Program-made: the position numbers and the translations under genes
In this document: piece after piece, positions 30,856 to 40,460 of the stretch
How the letters are laid out: every line of letters begins with the position of its first letter
Position numbering within the stretch: the stretch's first letter is position 1
DNA from: Candidatus Polarisedimenticolaceae bacterium
GTDB taxonomy: Bacteria > Pseudomonadota > Gammaproteobacteria > Chromatiales > Chromatiaceae
NCBI GenBank assembly: GCA_021647945.1
Contig: JAKITT010000010.1
Location: 1-56,306, forward strand
DNA: 56,306 nucleotides
Direction: 5' to 3'
Notes under the pieces: generated by a model
The model's database searches: none
Told to the model about the DNA's origin: nothing
What the model saw: only the letters and a program-made list of their open reading frames with translations

Positions 30856-33800
30856 CTATTTTGTTGTTAAATTGCCACAACGTGATGCGTAGTAGATCAC
30901 TGGAACGAGCACCAGTGTCATTAGGGTGGAGACTAGTAGACCAAAGATGAGTGAGACAGCGAGCCCGCTGAAAATGGGATCATCAAGAATAAAAAATGCG
31001 CCGGCCATGGCTGCTAATGCGGTGAGCACAATCGGTTTGGCGCGTACCACGGAGGATTGTACAACGGCCTTCTCAAGTGGCATGCCGAGTGCGAGCTGTT
31101 GATTGATGAAGTCGACCAGCAGTATTGAGTTACGCACAATGATGCCGGCGAGGGCAATCATGCCGATCATTGATGTAGCGGTGAACTGCGCCCCTAGGAG
31201 GGCATGGCCGGGCAGGATGCCGATGATGGTGAGTGGAATGGGGGCCATAACCACTAACGGCACTAGGTATGAGCCAAACTGCACTACGATCAGTAGGTAG
31301 ATTATGATCAGGCCGACAGAGTAGGCGATGCCCATATCGCGGAAGGTCTCATAGGTGATCTGCCACTCGCCATCCCACTTCATGGCATAGGCGTAGGGGT
31401 TTTCTGGCTGACTGAGGAACCACTGCTCAATGCCCTGCTGTTGTTCCAGCTGATCGGAGATGGCGAACATGCCGTAGAGTGGGCTGTCGGTCTCTCCCGC
31501 CATATCACCGTATACGTAGACCACAGGCTGCAGATCTTTGTGGTGAATCACCTGTTCACGTTTGCTGTCATGCACGGTAACCACTTCGGAGAGGGGCACC
31601 ATGGCACCGCTTCGGCTGCGTAGGTGTAGTGCCAACAGTTGATCGATACGTGATTTATCTGCTTCACTGAAGGTGAGTCTGACAGGTAGCGCGTATTTCT
31701 GATTGTTTCTATGTAGATAGGTGACATCCTCACCGTCGAGCAGGGTGGCGAGCGCTTCGCTAATTTGCTGCTGTGGCAGGCCAAGTTGCGCCGCTTTACT
31801 GCGGTCAACTTCTAGTACCCACTTGCTGGCAGGGAATACGATGCTGTCATCAATATCGATGATGTCAGGTGTAGACTGAAAAAGTTTGCGCAGTTCAGCG
31901 GCATGTTCAATTTGACCGGCGTAGTTGAGACCATAGATCTCCGCAACCAATGGTGCCACTACCGGTGGCCCAGGTGGCACCTCAACGATGCTCACATCAC
32001 CTGCGAATTGGTCGACAATGGCCTTGATTGGCCCACGGACAGAGAGGGCAATCTCATGGCTCTGTCGTTCACGCTCTGTTTTATCGACCAGATTGACTTG
32101 GATATCACCCAGGTGAGCCGCTTGACGCAGATTGTACTGGCGTACCAAACCGTTGAAGCTGATCGGTGCCGCAGTGCCGGCGTAGACTTGGTAGTCACTC
32201 ACCTCAGGCACGGTGGCCAAGTGACGACCGATCTCATCAAGCACACGGCTAGTCTGCTCCAGGCTGGTGCCCTCTGGCATATTGAGTAGCACTTGGAATT
32301 CAGATTTGTTATCGAATGGCAGCATTTTCATGATCACTGTGCGATTGATAACCGTGTTAACTGCACCACCGATCATCGTTAGCACAATAAGCAGCAGAAC
32401 CCAGCGACGCAGACGCCCGGTTCGGCCCCCTAGAAATGGGGTGATAATGCGATTGAATAGGTTGAAGAGCCAGCCGCTGCTGATCTCTCCACCACCGCCA
32501 TGTGCGGTGTGGCTCTGCTTGGCCAGTGCGCGGTAGGTCATCCACGGTGTGAAGATAAAGGCGACCAGAAGAGAGATCAACATGCCCATGCTGGCATTGA
32601 TTGGAATGGGGCTCATGTATGGCCCCATGAGACCGCTGACAAAGGCCATGGGGAGCAGTGCAGCGATTACTGTAAAGGTGGCGAGGATGGTGGGCCCACC
32701 CACTTCATCAACCGCTTTTGGGATCGCCTCCAGCAGATTGTCTGTGCCGAGCTGGATGTGGCGGTGAATATTCTCAACCACCACAATGGCATCATCGACC
32801 AGAATGCCGATGGAGAATATCAGGGCAAAGAGTGAGACGCGGTTGATGGTGAAACCCCAGGCCCATGAGGCGAAGAGGGTCATCGCCAGGGTGACGATCA
32901 CCGCAGCACCGACGATAATCGCCTCTTTCCAGCCGATGGCCAGCAGTACTAGAAGGACAACCGAGGCGGTCGCAAAGAGCAGTTTAGTGATCAGCTTCTT
33001 CGCTTTGGCATCGGCTGTTTGGCCGTAGTTACGGGTGATGGTGACGTTGACACTGTCTGGGATGTAGATCCCCTTCAACTGCTCAAAACGTGCAAGTACC
33101 TGTTGAGCAATTTCAACCGCATTGGTGCCGGGTTTCTTGGCGATGGCGATGGTGACGGCTGGAAAACTGCCTGATGCAGAGATTCCTTTTGTTGCTGCCT
33201 TTGGTCCGGTGGCTAGCCAGACGTAGTGTTCTGCCTGATCGGCCCCCTCTTTGATCTCCGCCACATCACGCAGATAGACTGGCTTGCCATTGAAGAGACC
33301 CACAATAAGGTTGGCCACCTCGTCTGCGCTGGAGAGGAAGGTGCCAGCCTGGAGTAACACCTCTTGGTTATTGGTGGTGTGAGAGAGATTGTCACGCACA
33401 TGGTTGGCAGATTGTAGGGCCAGCCGTAGATCATTGAGGTCAATACCATAACCGGCTAACGATTGAGGGTTGAGCGTAAGTTGTAGTACCCGCTCAGCGG
33501 CCCCGATGGTGTAGATATCACGTGTGCCTGTCACCTGCTTTAGTTCCGCCTCAATGGCGTGAGCGATCTGCCCTAGCTCATAAGCACCATATTCAGGTGA
33601 TTCACTCCAGAGGGTGGCGCTGACAATGGGTACATCATCAATCCCCTTTGGTTTGATGATTGGTTGGCCAACACCAAGATTGGCAGGCAGCCAGTCCCGA
33701 TTGGAGAAGACCTTATTTTGTAGACGGATGATGGCCGATTCGCGTTTCTCACCCACCTTAAAACGCACGGTAAGCAGCGCCATGCCGGGTGTTGAGGTGG

Positions 33801-34062
33801 AGTAGATGTGCTTAACACCGCTAATCTCAGATAACACCTGCTCAGCGGGTATGGCAACCAGCTGCTCAACCTCACTGGCGGTGGCACCAGGGAATGGAAT
33901 AAAGACATTGGCGAAGGTGACATCAATCTGTGGCTCCTCTTCGCGAGGAGTGACAATGACCGCAAATAGCCCCATCAGCAGACCAAGAATGGCAAGGAGT
34001 GGCGTGATCTCGCTGGTTAGGAATTTTTTTGCAATGCGTCCTGATATGCCAAGATTATTCAT
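30856..34062 (-). CDS. RND-family efflux transporter permease
   Basis: 1068 residues, normal for an inner-membrane RND pump. N-terminal helix, then the porter domain with PGATASEVEQLVAIPAEQVL; the proton-relay pair is in TM4 (GILVDDAIVVVENIHRH); two repeats of six helices with large periplasmic loops; and a C-terminal FTATSMIGMIALAGIIVRNS stretch typical of the family. It is translated with the upstream adaptor (8-bp overlap). No outer-membrane TolC-like gene is in the operon. Substrate class cannot be assigned; the sequence is closer to the generic AcrB/MdtB-like group than to heavy-metal CzcA types, but this is only an impression. Confidence 0.93.
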   Translation of the reverse strand: MNNLGISGRIAKKFLTSEITPLLAILGLLMGLFAVIVTPREEEPQIDVTFANVFIPFPGATASEVEQLVAIPAEQVLSEISGVKHIYSTSTPGMALLTVRFKVGEKRESAIIRLQNKVFSNRDWLPANLGVGQPIIKPKGIDDVPIVSATLWSESPEYGAYELGQIAHAIEAELKQVTGTRDIYTIGAAERVLQLTLNPQSLAGYGIDLNDLRLALQSANHVRDNLSHTTNNQEVLLQAGTFLSSADEVANLIVGLFNGKPVYLRDVAEIKEGADQAEHYVWLATGPKAATKGISASGSFPAVTIAIAKKPGTNAVEIAQQVLARFEQLKGIYIPDSVNVTITRNYGQTADAKAKKLITKLLFATASVVLLVLLAIGWKEAIIVGAAVIVTLAMTLFASWAWGFTINRVSLFALIFSIGILVDDAIVVVENIHRHIQLGTDNLLEAIPKAVDEVGGPTILATFTVIAALLPMAFVSGLMGPYMSPIPINASMGMLISLLVAFIFTPWMTYRALAKQSHTAHGGGGEISSGWLFNLFNRIITPFLGGRTGRLRRWVLLLIVLTMIGGAVNTVINRTVIMKMLPFDNKSEFQVLLNMPEGTSLEQTSRVLDEIGRHLATVPEVSDYQVYAGTAAPISFNGLVRQYNLRQAAHLGDIQVNLVDKTERERQSHEIALSVRGPIKAIVDQFAGDVSIVEVPPGPPVVAPLVAEIYGLNYAGQIEHAAELRKLFQSTPDIIDIDDSIVFPASKWVLEVDRSKAAQLGLPQQQISEALATLLDGEDVTYLHRNNQKYALPVRLTFSEADKSRIDQLLALHLRSRSGAMVPLSEVVTVHDSKREQVIHHKDLQPVVYVYGDMAGETDSPLYGMFAISDQLEQQQGIEQWFLSQPENPYAYAMKWDGEWQITYETFRDMGIAYSVGLIIIYLLIVVQFGSYLVPLVVMAPIPLTIIGILPGHALLGAQFTATSMIGMIALAGIIVRNSILLVDFINQQLALGMPLEKAVVQSSVVRAKPIVLTALAAMAGAFFILDDPIFSGLAVSLIFGLLVSTLMTLVLVPVIYYASRCGNLTTK

Positions 34063-35092
34063 GACGGCTGGCCCGCTGTTTTATGGCGATACCAGCAGCA
34101 ATAGGGTCGAGCGCCACATCCTCCCCGGCTGTGACACCTGAGAGCAAAACTACATGATCCCCCAGATGCTCACCGATAGAGACCCGGCGCAGGCTGATCT
34201 GGTCATTGTCAACGATATAGAGTGCCGTCAATTCAGAGCGTTGTACCAGGCTTGAATAGGGTACGGTCAGTACAGAGCGTTGACCGATATGGAAGGATGC
34301 TTTGACGAACATACCGGGCAGCAGATTGGGGGTTTTGTCTGGCAGTGGCAGGCGCATCTGGATGGTGTTACTGGCGCTATCGGCATAGGGAAAAATAGTC
34401 TGACCAGTGGGTATCACCTCGCCTCCATCGGGCAGCTCTATTGTGATGCCATCTGGTTTGCGGAGTGTGCTAATCAGGCTCTGTGGCACATTGACGATGA
34501 CCCTCAGTCGGTCGAGTGAGAGACCGGTGATGAGCGCTTGGCCAGGGTGCGCCACCTCACCCACTTCGATATGTCGTTGGACGACAATGCCACTATAGGG
34601 TGCGAGAAGACGTGTATAACCCAGCTGCTCTTTGGCTTGTAGTAGGCCCGCTTCAGCCGCTTCAAGCCGTGCTTGAGCCGCTTTGAGTGAGGCAACGGCG
34701 TTGTCCAGATCTGATTTTGGCAGTAGTTTTTTGGCGTAGAGATCTTTGCTGCGACGATGCTCCTGTTTAGCTGCTGAGAGCAGTGCTTGAGACTCATGCC
34801 TGAGCGCCCTGGCCCGTGCTAAATTGGCCTGTTGCTGGTTATCTTTCAAGCGAATGATCAGGCTCCCCTTTTCGACGAGGTCATTGACGTCGTAGCGGAT
34901 CTCCTGCACCTGCCCCTCGGTCTGGGCGGTCATGGTGCCTTGATTGATCGCCTCCACCACGCCATTAAAGCGTACTGTTTTTGCAATGCTCTGTTCAGTA
35001 ACAGATGTCGTAGCAAGTGCACCGGGGGCCGCAAGTGAAATTTGCGAAATAATCAGGGTGGCGGAGAGTAGGCCTAGTCGATATAGTCTCAT
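34055..35092 (-). CDS. RND efflux periplasmic adaptor (membrane fusion protein)
   Basis: 345 residues with a signal peptide (~1-21). Domain order of an HlyD/AcrA-type adaptor: first lipoyl half (VEAINQGTMTAQTEGQVQEI), an alpha-helical hairpin (about 85-145, coiled-coil with QARLEAAEAGLLQAKEQLGY), the second lipoyl half (RLLAPYSGIVVQRHIEVGE), then beta-barrel and membrane-proximal domains. It is first in the operon, with the permease gene overlapping its end. Its promoter region carries the ATTAG-N6-CTAAT dyad. Confidence 0.93.
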   Translation of the reverse strand: MRLYRLGLLSATLIISQISLAAPGALATTSVTEQSIAKTVRFNGVVEAINQGTMTAQTEGQVQEIRYDVNDLVEKGSLIIRLKDNQQQANLARARALRHESQALLSAAKQEHRRSKDLYAKKLLPKSDLDNAVASLKAAQARLEAAEAGLLQAKEQLGYTRLLAPYSGIVVQRHIEVGEVAHPGQALITGLSLDRLRVIVNVPQSLISTLRKPDGITIELPDGGEVIPTGQTIFPYADSASNTIQMRLPLPDKTPNLLPGMFVKASFHIGQRSVLTVPYSSLVQRSELTALYIVDNDQISLRRVSIGEHLGDHVVLLSGVTAGEDVALDPIAAGIAIKQRASRHE

Positions 35093-35116
35093 GGTTGTTT
35101 TTCCTAAACAGACCGT

Positions 35117-35136
35117 ATATTAGTTAACTCTAATAT
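35117..35136. promoter_or_regulatory. Operator-like dyad ATATTAG-N6-CTAATAT in a divergent promoter
   Basis: Perfect 7-bp arms with spacer TTAACT in the 88-bp gap between the efflux operon (minus) and ubiD (plus), overlapping likely -10 sequences on both strands. The ATTAG-N6-CTAAT pattern is the same as at 19629-19644, including spacing, which suggests one repressor for both loci. Confidence 0.55.
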
Positions 35137-35180
35137 TATGGTTATCCATCTAATGTTTCAAGTTATACACCTAGATTATT

Positions 35181-36653
35181 ATGCAATATAGAGATTTGCG
35201 CGACTTTATCCAACAGTTAGAGAAGCGGGGTGAGCTAAAGCGCATCTCAATGGAGGTTGATCCGGTACTGGAGATCACCGAGATTGCTGATCGCACACTG
35301 CGTGCGGGTGGCCCAGCATTGCTCTTTGAGAAGGTAAAAGGCTCCCCCTATCCGCTCCTTGCCAACCTCTTTGGTACGCCAGACCGTGTCGCGCTTGGCA
35401 TGGGTGAAGAGTCGGTCACGGCGCTGCGTGAAGTGGGTCGATTGCTGGCGATGTTGAAGGAGCCTGATCCACCAAAAGGGATGAAGGATGCCTGGGAGAA
35501 GATGCCGCTCTTCCGCAAGATTCTCGATATGGCACCGAAAGAGCAGCGCTCGGCCCCCTGTCAGAAGGTGGTGATTGAGGGCGATGAGGTCGATCTGGCG
35601 CAACTGCCCGTACAGACCTGCTGGCCGGGTGATGTGGGGCCATTGATCACCTGGGGTTTGGTGATCACCCGTGGGCCACTAAAGAAGCGACAGAACCTTG
35701 GCATCTATCGGATGCAGGTGCTTGGCCGTAACCGGGTCATCATGCGTTGGTTGGCTCATCGTGGTGGGGCGCTTGACTACCGTGAGTGGCAGCAAGCGCA
35801 TCCCGGTGAGCCATTCCCTGTCTCTGTGGCGCTGGGTGCCGATCCAGCCACCATTCTTGCCGCCGTGACGCCGGTGCCAGATACCCTATCGGAGTACGCC
35901 TTTGCCGGTCTGCTGCGCGGCAGCCGTACCGAAGTGGTGAAGTCGATTGGCAATGATCTACAGGTGCCCTCTTCGGCGGAGTTTGTTCTTGAGGGCTTTA
36001 TCCATCCCGATGATATGGCCCTTGAGGGGCCGTTTGGTGACCACACGGGTTACTACAATGAGGTGGATAGTTTTCCTGTCTTCACCATTGATCGCATCAC
36101 CCACCGCAAAGATCCGATCTACCACAGCACCTACACCGGCCGTCCACCCGATGAACCGGCGATTCTCGGTGTCGCATTGAATGAGGTCTTTATACCGATT
36201 CTACAGAAGCAGTTTCCAGAGATTGTTGATTTCTATCTGCCGCCGGAGGGCTGCTCCTATCGCATGGCGATTGTCAGCATCAAAAAACAGTATCCTGGGC
36301 ACGCTAAACGGATCATGTTGGGTGTCTGGTCATTTCTGCGCCAGTTCATGTACACCAAGTTTGTCATCATATGTGATGATGATATCAATGTACGTGATTG
36401 GAATGATGTGATCTGGGCGATGACCACGCGCATGGATCCGGTGCGTGATACCACCACCATTGAGAATACACCGATCGATTATCTTGATTTTGCCTCACCC
36501 GTTTCAGGGTTGGGTTCAAAGATGGGTTTTGACGCGACCAACAAGTGGCAAGGTGAGACCACTCGAGAGTGGGGCGAACCAATTACGATGAAAGATGAAG
36601 TGAAACAGCGGGTTGATCAGATCTGGGATGATCTTGGCATCTTCACCTCTTAG
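35181..36653 (+). CDS. ubiD: 4-hydroxy-3-polyprenylbenzoate decarboxylase
   Basis: 490 residues, usual UbiD length. Recognisable segments: [20 protein letters not shown] at the start, the prenylated-FMN/metal region [17 protein letters not shown] and [11 protein letters not shown], and the catalytic ExxxR...E region [23 protein letters not shown]. It removes the carboxyl group of the polyprenyl-hydroxybenzoate intermediate in ubiquinone synthesis and needs prenyl-FMN from UbiX. It is a single gene diverging from the efflux operon. Confidence 0.95.
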   Translation: MQYRDLRDFIQQLEKRGELKRISMEVDPVLEITEIADRTLRAGGPALLFEKVKGSPYPLLANLFGTPDRVALGMGEESVTALREVGRLLAMLKEPDPPKGMKDAWEKMPLFRKILDMAPKEQRSAPCQKVVIEGDEVDLAQLPVQTCWPGDVGPLITWGLVITRGPLKKRQNLGIYRMQVLGRNRVIMRWLAHRGGALDYREWQQAHPGEPFPVSVALGADPATILAAVTPVPDTLSEYAFAGLLRGSRTEVVKSIGNDLQVPSSAEFVLEGFIHPDDMALEGPFGDHTGYYNEVDSFPVFTIDRITHRKDPIYHSTYTGRPPDEPAILGVALNEVFIPILQKQFPEIVDFYLPPEGCSYRMAIVSIKKQYPGHAKRIMLGVWSFLRQFMYTKFVIICDDDINVRDWNDVIWAMTTRMDPVRDTTTIENTPIDYLDFASPVSGLGSKMGFDATNKWQGETTREWGEPITMKDEVKQRVDQIWDDLGIFTS

Positions 36654-36731
36654 GAGGAGATGCAATGCAATGGCCGCAGAGATCACCATCTGCGGCCACT
36701 TTAAGTTATTCAGTTCACCTGTTGTTTCAGG

Positions 36732-36822
36732 CTGTAGGGCGGGATTTATCCCGCCTGTGGTGTCGAAATATAACCATGCGGCTCAATTTACCTCTGCTGG
36801 CGGGATAAATCCCGCCCTACAG
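36732..36822. repeat. 91-bp element with 24-bp inverted arms
   Basis: CTGTAGGGCGGGATTTATCC and four further bases (36732-36755) are the exact complement of 36799-36822. Each arm is itself a small GGCGGGAT/ATCCCGCC-type palindrome. It lies between ubiD and hemY and looks like a MITE- or REP-type repeat; no target-site duplication is evident. It may also serve as a convergent terminator. Confidence 0.7.
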
Positions 36823-36855
36823 AGAACTTTTCAAGGGAACTGAAAAGTTACAAAT

Positions 36856-36882
36856 AATCATGATTTATTCAGAGGTTCCTTA
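36856..36882. repeat. 27-bp repeat at the hemY 3' end (copy 1)
   Basis: AATCATGATTTATTCAGAGG followed by TTCCTTA, including the hemY stop codon (36880-36882). It matches 39567-39593 at 26 of 27 bases in the same orientation. TTATTCAGAGGTTCC-type sequences resemble insertion-sequence ends, so this may be a remnant. Confidence 0.65.
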
Positions 36883-38145
36883 ACTGCTAGCGAGTGCTGG
36901 TAGCGCCTTCTCTTGTTTCTCTTCTGGTTTTGGCAGTTGAGGCACCATCTCGATCTTGCTGGTACTGTCGGTGACCATCGCCAGCCCAGAGCGATAACAG
37001 CTCATGGCCATATCACTCTCTTCCATCTGCTCTAGCAGCTTGCCCAACTCATTATAAGCGGCCGCTTGGGGTTTGAGGTTGATACTCGCCTCAAGGTAGC
37101 TACGTGCCTTACCCCACAGTTTGCTGCGTATCGATAGACGCGCCACGGTGAGGAGCAGATCGGCATCTTTTTGATGGGTGGTTAACCACCCTTCGGCAGT
37201 GATCAGTTGCTTAGCGTTGTCGCTGGTTTCAAGATTGCCATAGAAGAGCACCAGCTCTGAATTCCATGCCTTCGGCAGCAGCGCAGCAAAGACGATGGCG
37301 GCGGTCTCAATGTCATGGGTCTCAAGCAGTGCGTGAGCGTAGGCCTTCATCAGGTCTGTGTTGCCGCGTAGTGAGCCGGGTAGAGTGCGCCAGTAGCCGG
37401 TCAGGCGTGAGACCTCACCACTAGTACCAAGCCCATGCATCATTTCAGCGTGAACCTTGATCTCAAGCTGGCTTAGCACCTCAGGTGTTTCCAGTTTACG
37501 CTTCTTTAGTTCGGGCAGAATCTGTTGTAGCTCACTCCACTTGCCCATGGTTTCATAAAGCTTGGCCAACAGTTTAAGTAGACGGGCCTGCTTAGGTGAT
37601 TGGTCACGTAGCTGTTCCAGTGTGGCCAGCGCCTGCTCATGCTGGTTATGTGCGATTTGCAGCTCTGCCTGAGTGAGGCCAATGGCCAAATTGGCGGTTG
37701 GCATACTCTCGTGTGCCTGTTGAATATGTTCGTCACGACGCTCGTCAGCGCCTTGCAGCTGGGCGGCCTGGGCGGCGGTAAGATAGTTGAGTAACGGGGT
37801 CTCAGACTCTTTGACATGGCTGAGTAGGTTTTTCTCGGCCTGTTTCCAGTTCCCTTCTGCCAGTTCGATGGTGCCCTGAGTCATCGCACGATGCGCTTTG
37901 CTGACCAATCTTTTTGCTCGCCAGTTGTGTACCTTGCCGGGTACGCTACGGATGCCGAAAAATGAGCGCAGTGCTATATATAGAGCGGCGAAGATGGCAA
38001 AGTCGAGTATCAGGAAGAGCGCCAGACTCACCTCAATGGTCCAGTGACCATAGCTGATCATGACATAGCCGACATCCTGACGTAGAAAGAGGGCAAGTCC
38101 GACTGAGGCAGCGAGTGCCAGCAGTGTGACTAATAGGGTTTTCAC
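36880..38145 (-). CDS. hemY: HemY, porphyrin-operon membrane TPR protein
   Basis: 421 residues: two N-terminal membrane helices (MKTLLVTLLALAASVGLALF and a second near 40-62), then a TPR-rich cytoplasmic or periplasmic part (about 100-400) with EGNWKQAEKNLL, AAQAAQLQGADERRDEHI and AYNELGKLLEQMEESDMAM. This is the HemY of the gammaproteobacterial hemCDXY operon, not the Bacillus oxidase of the same name. Its role in haem synthesis is not settled. Its stop codon is within the 27-bp repeat also seen upstream of hemX, which may have replaced the original C-terminus. It overlaps hemX by 4 bp. Confidence 0.9.
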   Translation of the reverse strand: MKTLLVTLLALAASVGLALFLRQDVGYVMISYGHWTIEVSLALFLILDFAIFAALYIALRSFFGIRSVPGKVHNWRAKRLVSKAHRAMTQGTIELAEGNWKQAEKNLLSHVKESETPLLNYLTAAQAAQLQGADERRDEHIQQAHESMPTANLAIGLTQAELQIAHNQHEQALATLEQLRDQSPKQARLLKLLAKLYETMGKWSELQQILPELKKRKLETPEVLSQLEIKVHAEMMHGLGTSGEVSRLTGYWRTLPGSLRGNTDLMKAYAHALLETHDIETAAIVFAALLPKAWNSELVLFYGNLETSDNAKQLITAEGWLTTHQKDADLLLTVARLSIRSKLWGKARSYLEASINLKPQAAAYNELGKLLEQMEESDMAMSCYRSGLAMVTDSTSKIEMVPQLPKPEEKQEKALPALASS

Positions 38146-39389
38146 GATGCACTCTCCCGACGACTGATGGTATCAATGCGCTCTTGTAGGCTGCGAAGTG
38201 AGGTGCTGATGTCAGGGAGTGTTGGAGCGATATTGGCGGCATCAAGCGTCAGTAGACGGCTTAGGAAAGATTTGATCCCATCACCATCCTTTTCGAAGTG
38301 ACCATCCACCCAACTGATCACCTGTTTCAGGTTGGAGCGATAGAGCACGGAGTTTTTCTGTAGCAGGGCTACTTTGGTCGATTGCAGCTTAAGACGCAGG
38401 TTTTGCATGATAAAGAAGCGTCGATCTGGCGGTAGCATCGCCTCGACTGGGCGGTCGTTATAGCGCACTACCAGCATCGATTTCAGGCCGCTCCAAACAC
38501 TACTCAATAGATTGCTGACATTGGCAGCCGTGCCATGATCCAAGTCGATTTTGCCGGGTGCCTCCATCGCATTGTGGCCGCCGATAAGCGGCAGTGAATC
38601 AGATGAGCTAATGAGGCTATCGAGGGTGGCACTAAGGCCAGCAATATCGGCTTGGCTGACGGCTTCAAGTTTGCCAATCTCGTCGGCCAGGTGCTCGCGT
38701 ACGCGCTGCCAGCTAGGATCATTGGTTTCGCGTAGACGCTGATCAGCCGCTTTGAGTGCCGTGGTGGCGGCACCAATATTGTTTGCGAGTGACAGATTGT
38801 CTTGCGCGATACGCATTAGATGTTCGGCTTCGGCAATGCGCCAGTGGCCGGTGTTGGCACCGAGCTGTTTCTCAACTGCCGCGTAGATGGTCTGTACATC
38901 GTCGCCACGCTGTTTGAGTGCCCGCTGGTCACGCTCTAGTTTGGCTTGGTAATCGGTGAGCGATTTGCGCTGAACTTCAATCTGCTGGGTCTGTGCCTCA
39001 AGCTGCTTCTGTCCCTCGCTCAGTTTGTTCTGTAGCGTGCTCTGCCGTTTCTCGCCTGCGGCAATTTGTGAGCTCATCTGGACGAACTCTTGGTTCATCT
39101 GCTGCCAGAAGTAGTAACCGGTGGCCAGCCCGCCGCCGACCAGTATCAAGGCCAATAGAGAGATCAGGGTAGGTACGACAGATGAACATTTTTGAGGTTT
39201 TTGCTCAGGCTCATCCGTTATGTAGTCATCACTCTCATCCTGCAACGGCTCATCTGTGGTGGAGGTTTCATCTTCCTGTACAGATTCTGGCTCCGTTGAG
39301 CCCTCACCAGTTACCGTGTCGAGTTCGGTCTCCGTGGAGATGGCTTCGTTGGATTCACTTTGTTCTGAAGTTGTTTCATCATTTTTCAT
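38142..39389 (-). CDS. hemX: HemX, membrane protein of the hem operon
   Basis: 415 residues: a long acidic Ser/Thr/Glu-rich N-terminus (1-67), a single transmembrane helix (71-95), a coiled coil (~96-190: QKQLEAQTQQIEVQRKSLTD) and a C-terminal HemX domain. Annotated in some genomes as uroporphyrinogen-III methyltransferase, but this chain lacks the SAM-binding motifs of such enzymes and fits the non-enzymatic HemX. It forms a pair with HemY (ATGA overlap). The gap of about 320 bp to hemD upstream is larger than usual for this operon. Confidence 0.9.
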   Translation of the reverse strand: MKNDETTSEQSESNEAISTETELDTVTGEGSTEPESVQEDETSTTDEPLQDESDDYITDEPEQKPQKCSSVVPTLISLLALILVGGGLATGYYFWQQMNQEFVQMSSQIAAGEKRQSTLQNKLSEGQKQLEAQTQQIEVQRKSLTDYQAKLERDQRALKQRGDDVQTIYAAVEKQLGANTGHWRIAEAEHLMRIAQDNLSLANNIGAATTALKAADQRLRETNDPSWQRVREHLADEIGKLEAVSQADIAGLSATLDSLISSSDSLPLIGGHNAMEAPGKIDLDHGTAANVSNLLSSVWSGLKSMLVVRYNDRPVEAMLPPDRRFFIMQNLRLKLQSTKVALLQKNSVLYRSNLKQVISWVDGHFEKDGDGIKSFLSRLLTLDAANIAPTLPDISTSLRSLQERIDTISRRESAS

Positions 39390-39566
39390 GATTTCTCCCG
39401 CGCAGGCAGATACTTATTTCGGTATGTAAGGGGAACCTCTATTAAGTCTGGTTGAATTTAGGCTGAAATAAAGCTGTTCTGATTTGTTTTGAAGTGAGCT
39501 GTAATAGTCTCGTTCTATTGCAGCGATCTTCGGGGCGAATCGGGGCAGTTTTAGCCAGTCTAAAAC

Positions 39567-39593
39567 AATCATGACTTATTCAGAGGTTCCTTA
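39567..39593. repeat. 27-bp repeat in the hemD-hemX gap (copy 2)
   Basis: AATCATGACTTATTCAGAGG followed by TTCCTTA differs from copy 1 at 36856-36882 by one base. The two copies bracket hemXY in direct orientation, so the hemXY block could have moved or been flanked by one element whose body is lost. Confidence 0.65.
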
Positions 39594-39678
39594 GAGGTCA
39601 GCAATAAAAATTTAGTGGGTTAGATTAACATAGATAGTTTATATGCCTAATACTCAAAATGGGGTACCTATTACTAAT

Positions 39679-39701
39679 AAGGTCGTTGATATTGCGACCT
39701 T
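39679..39701 (-). terminator. Hairpin after hemD
   Basis: AAGGTCG/CGACCTT with a 9-nt loop, read on the minus strand just after the hemD stop (39709) and followed by ATTAGTAAT. A weak to moderate intrinsic terminator that would separate hemCD from hemXY. Confidence 0.5.
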
Positions 39702-39708
39702 CTGAGCA

Positions 39709-40458
39709 TTAACCTCTCCACGCACAGAGTGCTGCCAGGATAGCTTGGTCACTGGCACCATCAGCGAGCACAATCTGCTGAAAACCTAGCGCTTCGGCGT
39801 GTTGTTGCATACGTGTGCTGATCAGTAGAAGAGGTGTCTCTTGCAGTAGTGGAAGAGCGGCATCACCCAGCAGTGTGACAAGGTTGTTGAGCATATCGAT
39901 ACTGGTTGAGGTGATGATCTGGATCTCATGCCACTGTTTGATTAGTTGGCTGCTGTCAGTGGCAGGGCAGCAACGCTGGTATACCTGAGCATAGTAGAGA
40001 TTAGCGCCACGTTGTAGCAGGGTGTCACCCAGCAGCGGACGACCGCCAACACCGCGAAAAATAACGACTCGCCTGCCCTCAACATGTTGCAGGACAGGAT
40101 GCGCTAAAAGCGCCTCACTATCGGCATTACCTTGTGGGATGATATCGACATGCACCCCTTCCGCTTCTAATAGATTTGCGGTGGCCTTGCCGACGGCAGC
40201 AATTTTTTTATCGCGCAGTAGAGCGGGATCGTTTAGAGCGCTTAGCCCACAACTTACCGCGTTGGGGCTGATAAAGATGATGATATCAGCGTGGCTGACG
40301 GACTCTGTTATGTCGGCAGCAGGGGGGAGCGGCTGGATCTCCAGTACCGGGAAACGGATAACGTGGCCACCGTGTGCCGCAATCAGGTGACAGAGTGGCT
40401 CTGCCTGATGGCTGGCACGGGTGACCAGGATGCCGCATCCAGAGAGATTACAGTTCAC
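39709..40458 (-). CDS. hemD: Uroporphyrinogen-III synthase
   Basis: 249 residues, normal HemD length. The family is poorly conserved in sequence, but GILVTRASHQAEPLCHLIAAHGG at the start, DIIIFISPNAVSCGL, VAAVGKATANLLEAEGV (as IAAVGKATAN) and the late SIDMLNNLVTLLG are diagnostic. It cyclises hydroxymethylbilane with inversion of ring D. It follows hemC after 2 bp. Confidence 0.93.
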   Translation of the reverse strand: MNCNLSGCGILVTRASHQAEPLCHLIAAHGGHVIRFPVLEIQPLPPAADITESVSHADIIIFISPNAVSCGLSALNDPALLRDKKIAAVGKATANLLEAEGVHVDIIPQGNADSEALLAHPVLQHVEGRRVVIFRGVGGRPLLGDTLLQRGANLYYAQVYQRCCPATDSSQLIKQWHEIQIITSTSIDMLNNLVTLLGDAALPLLQETPLLLISTRMQQHAEALGFQQIVLADGASDQAILAALCAWRG

Positions 40459-40460
40459 GG

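Larger units (their letters stand above)
39390..39708 (-). other. hemD-hemX gap with repeat remnant
   Basis: About 320 bp with no gene. It holds the second copy of the 27-bp repeat (39567-39593), a downstream cagttttagccagtctaaaa tract, and a terminator-like hairpin (39679-39701). hemXY therefore probably need their own promoter, which should lie between 39390 and 39560; I could not choose one. Confidence 0.5.

Noticed and set aside
30856-35092. Heavy-metal CzcBA efflux system
   Set aside because: No metal-binding histidine clusters or CzcA-specific features were seen; only a general RND pump can be supported.
38142-39389. Uroporphyrinogen-III C-methyltransferase
   Set aside because: A common label for HemX, but the protein has one membrane helix, a coiled coil and no SAM-binding glycine-rich motifs.
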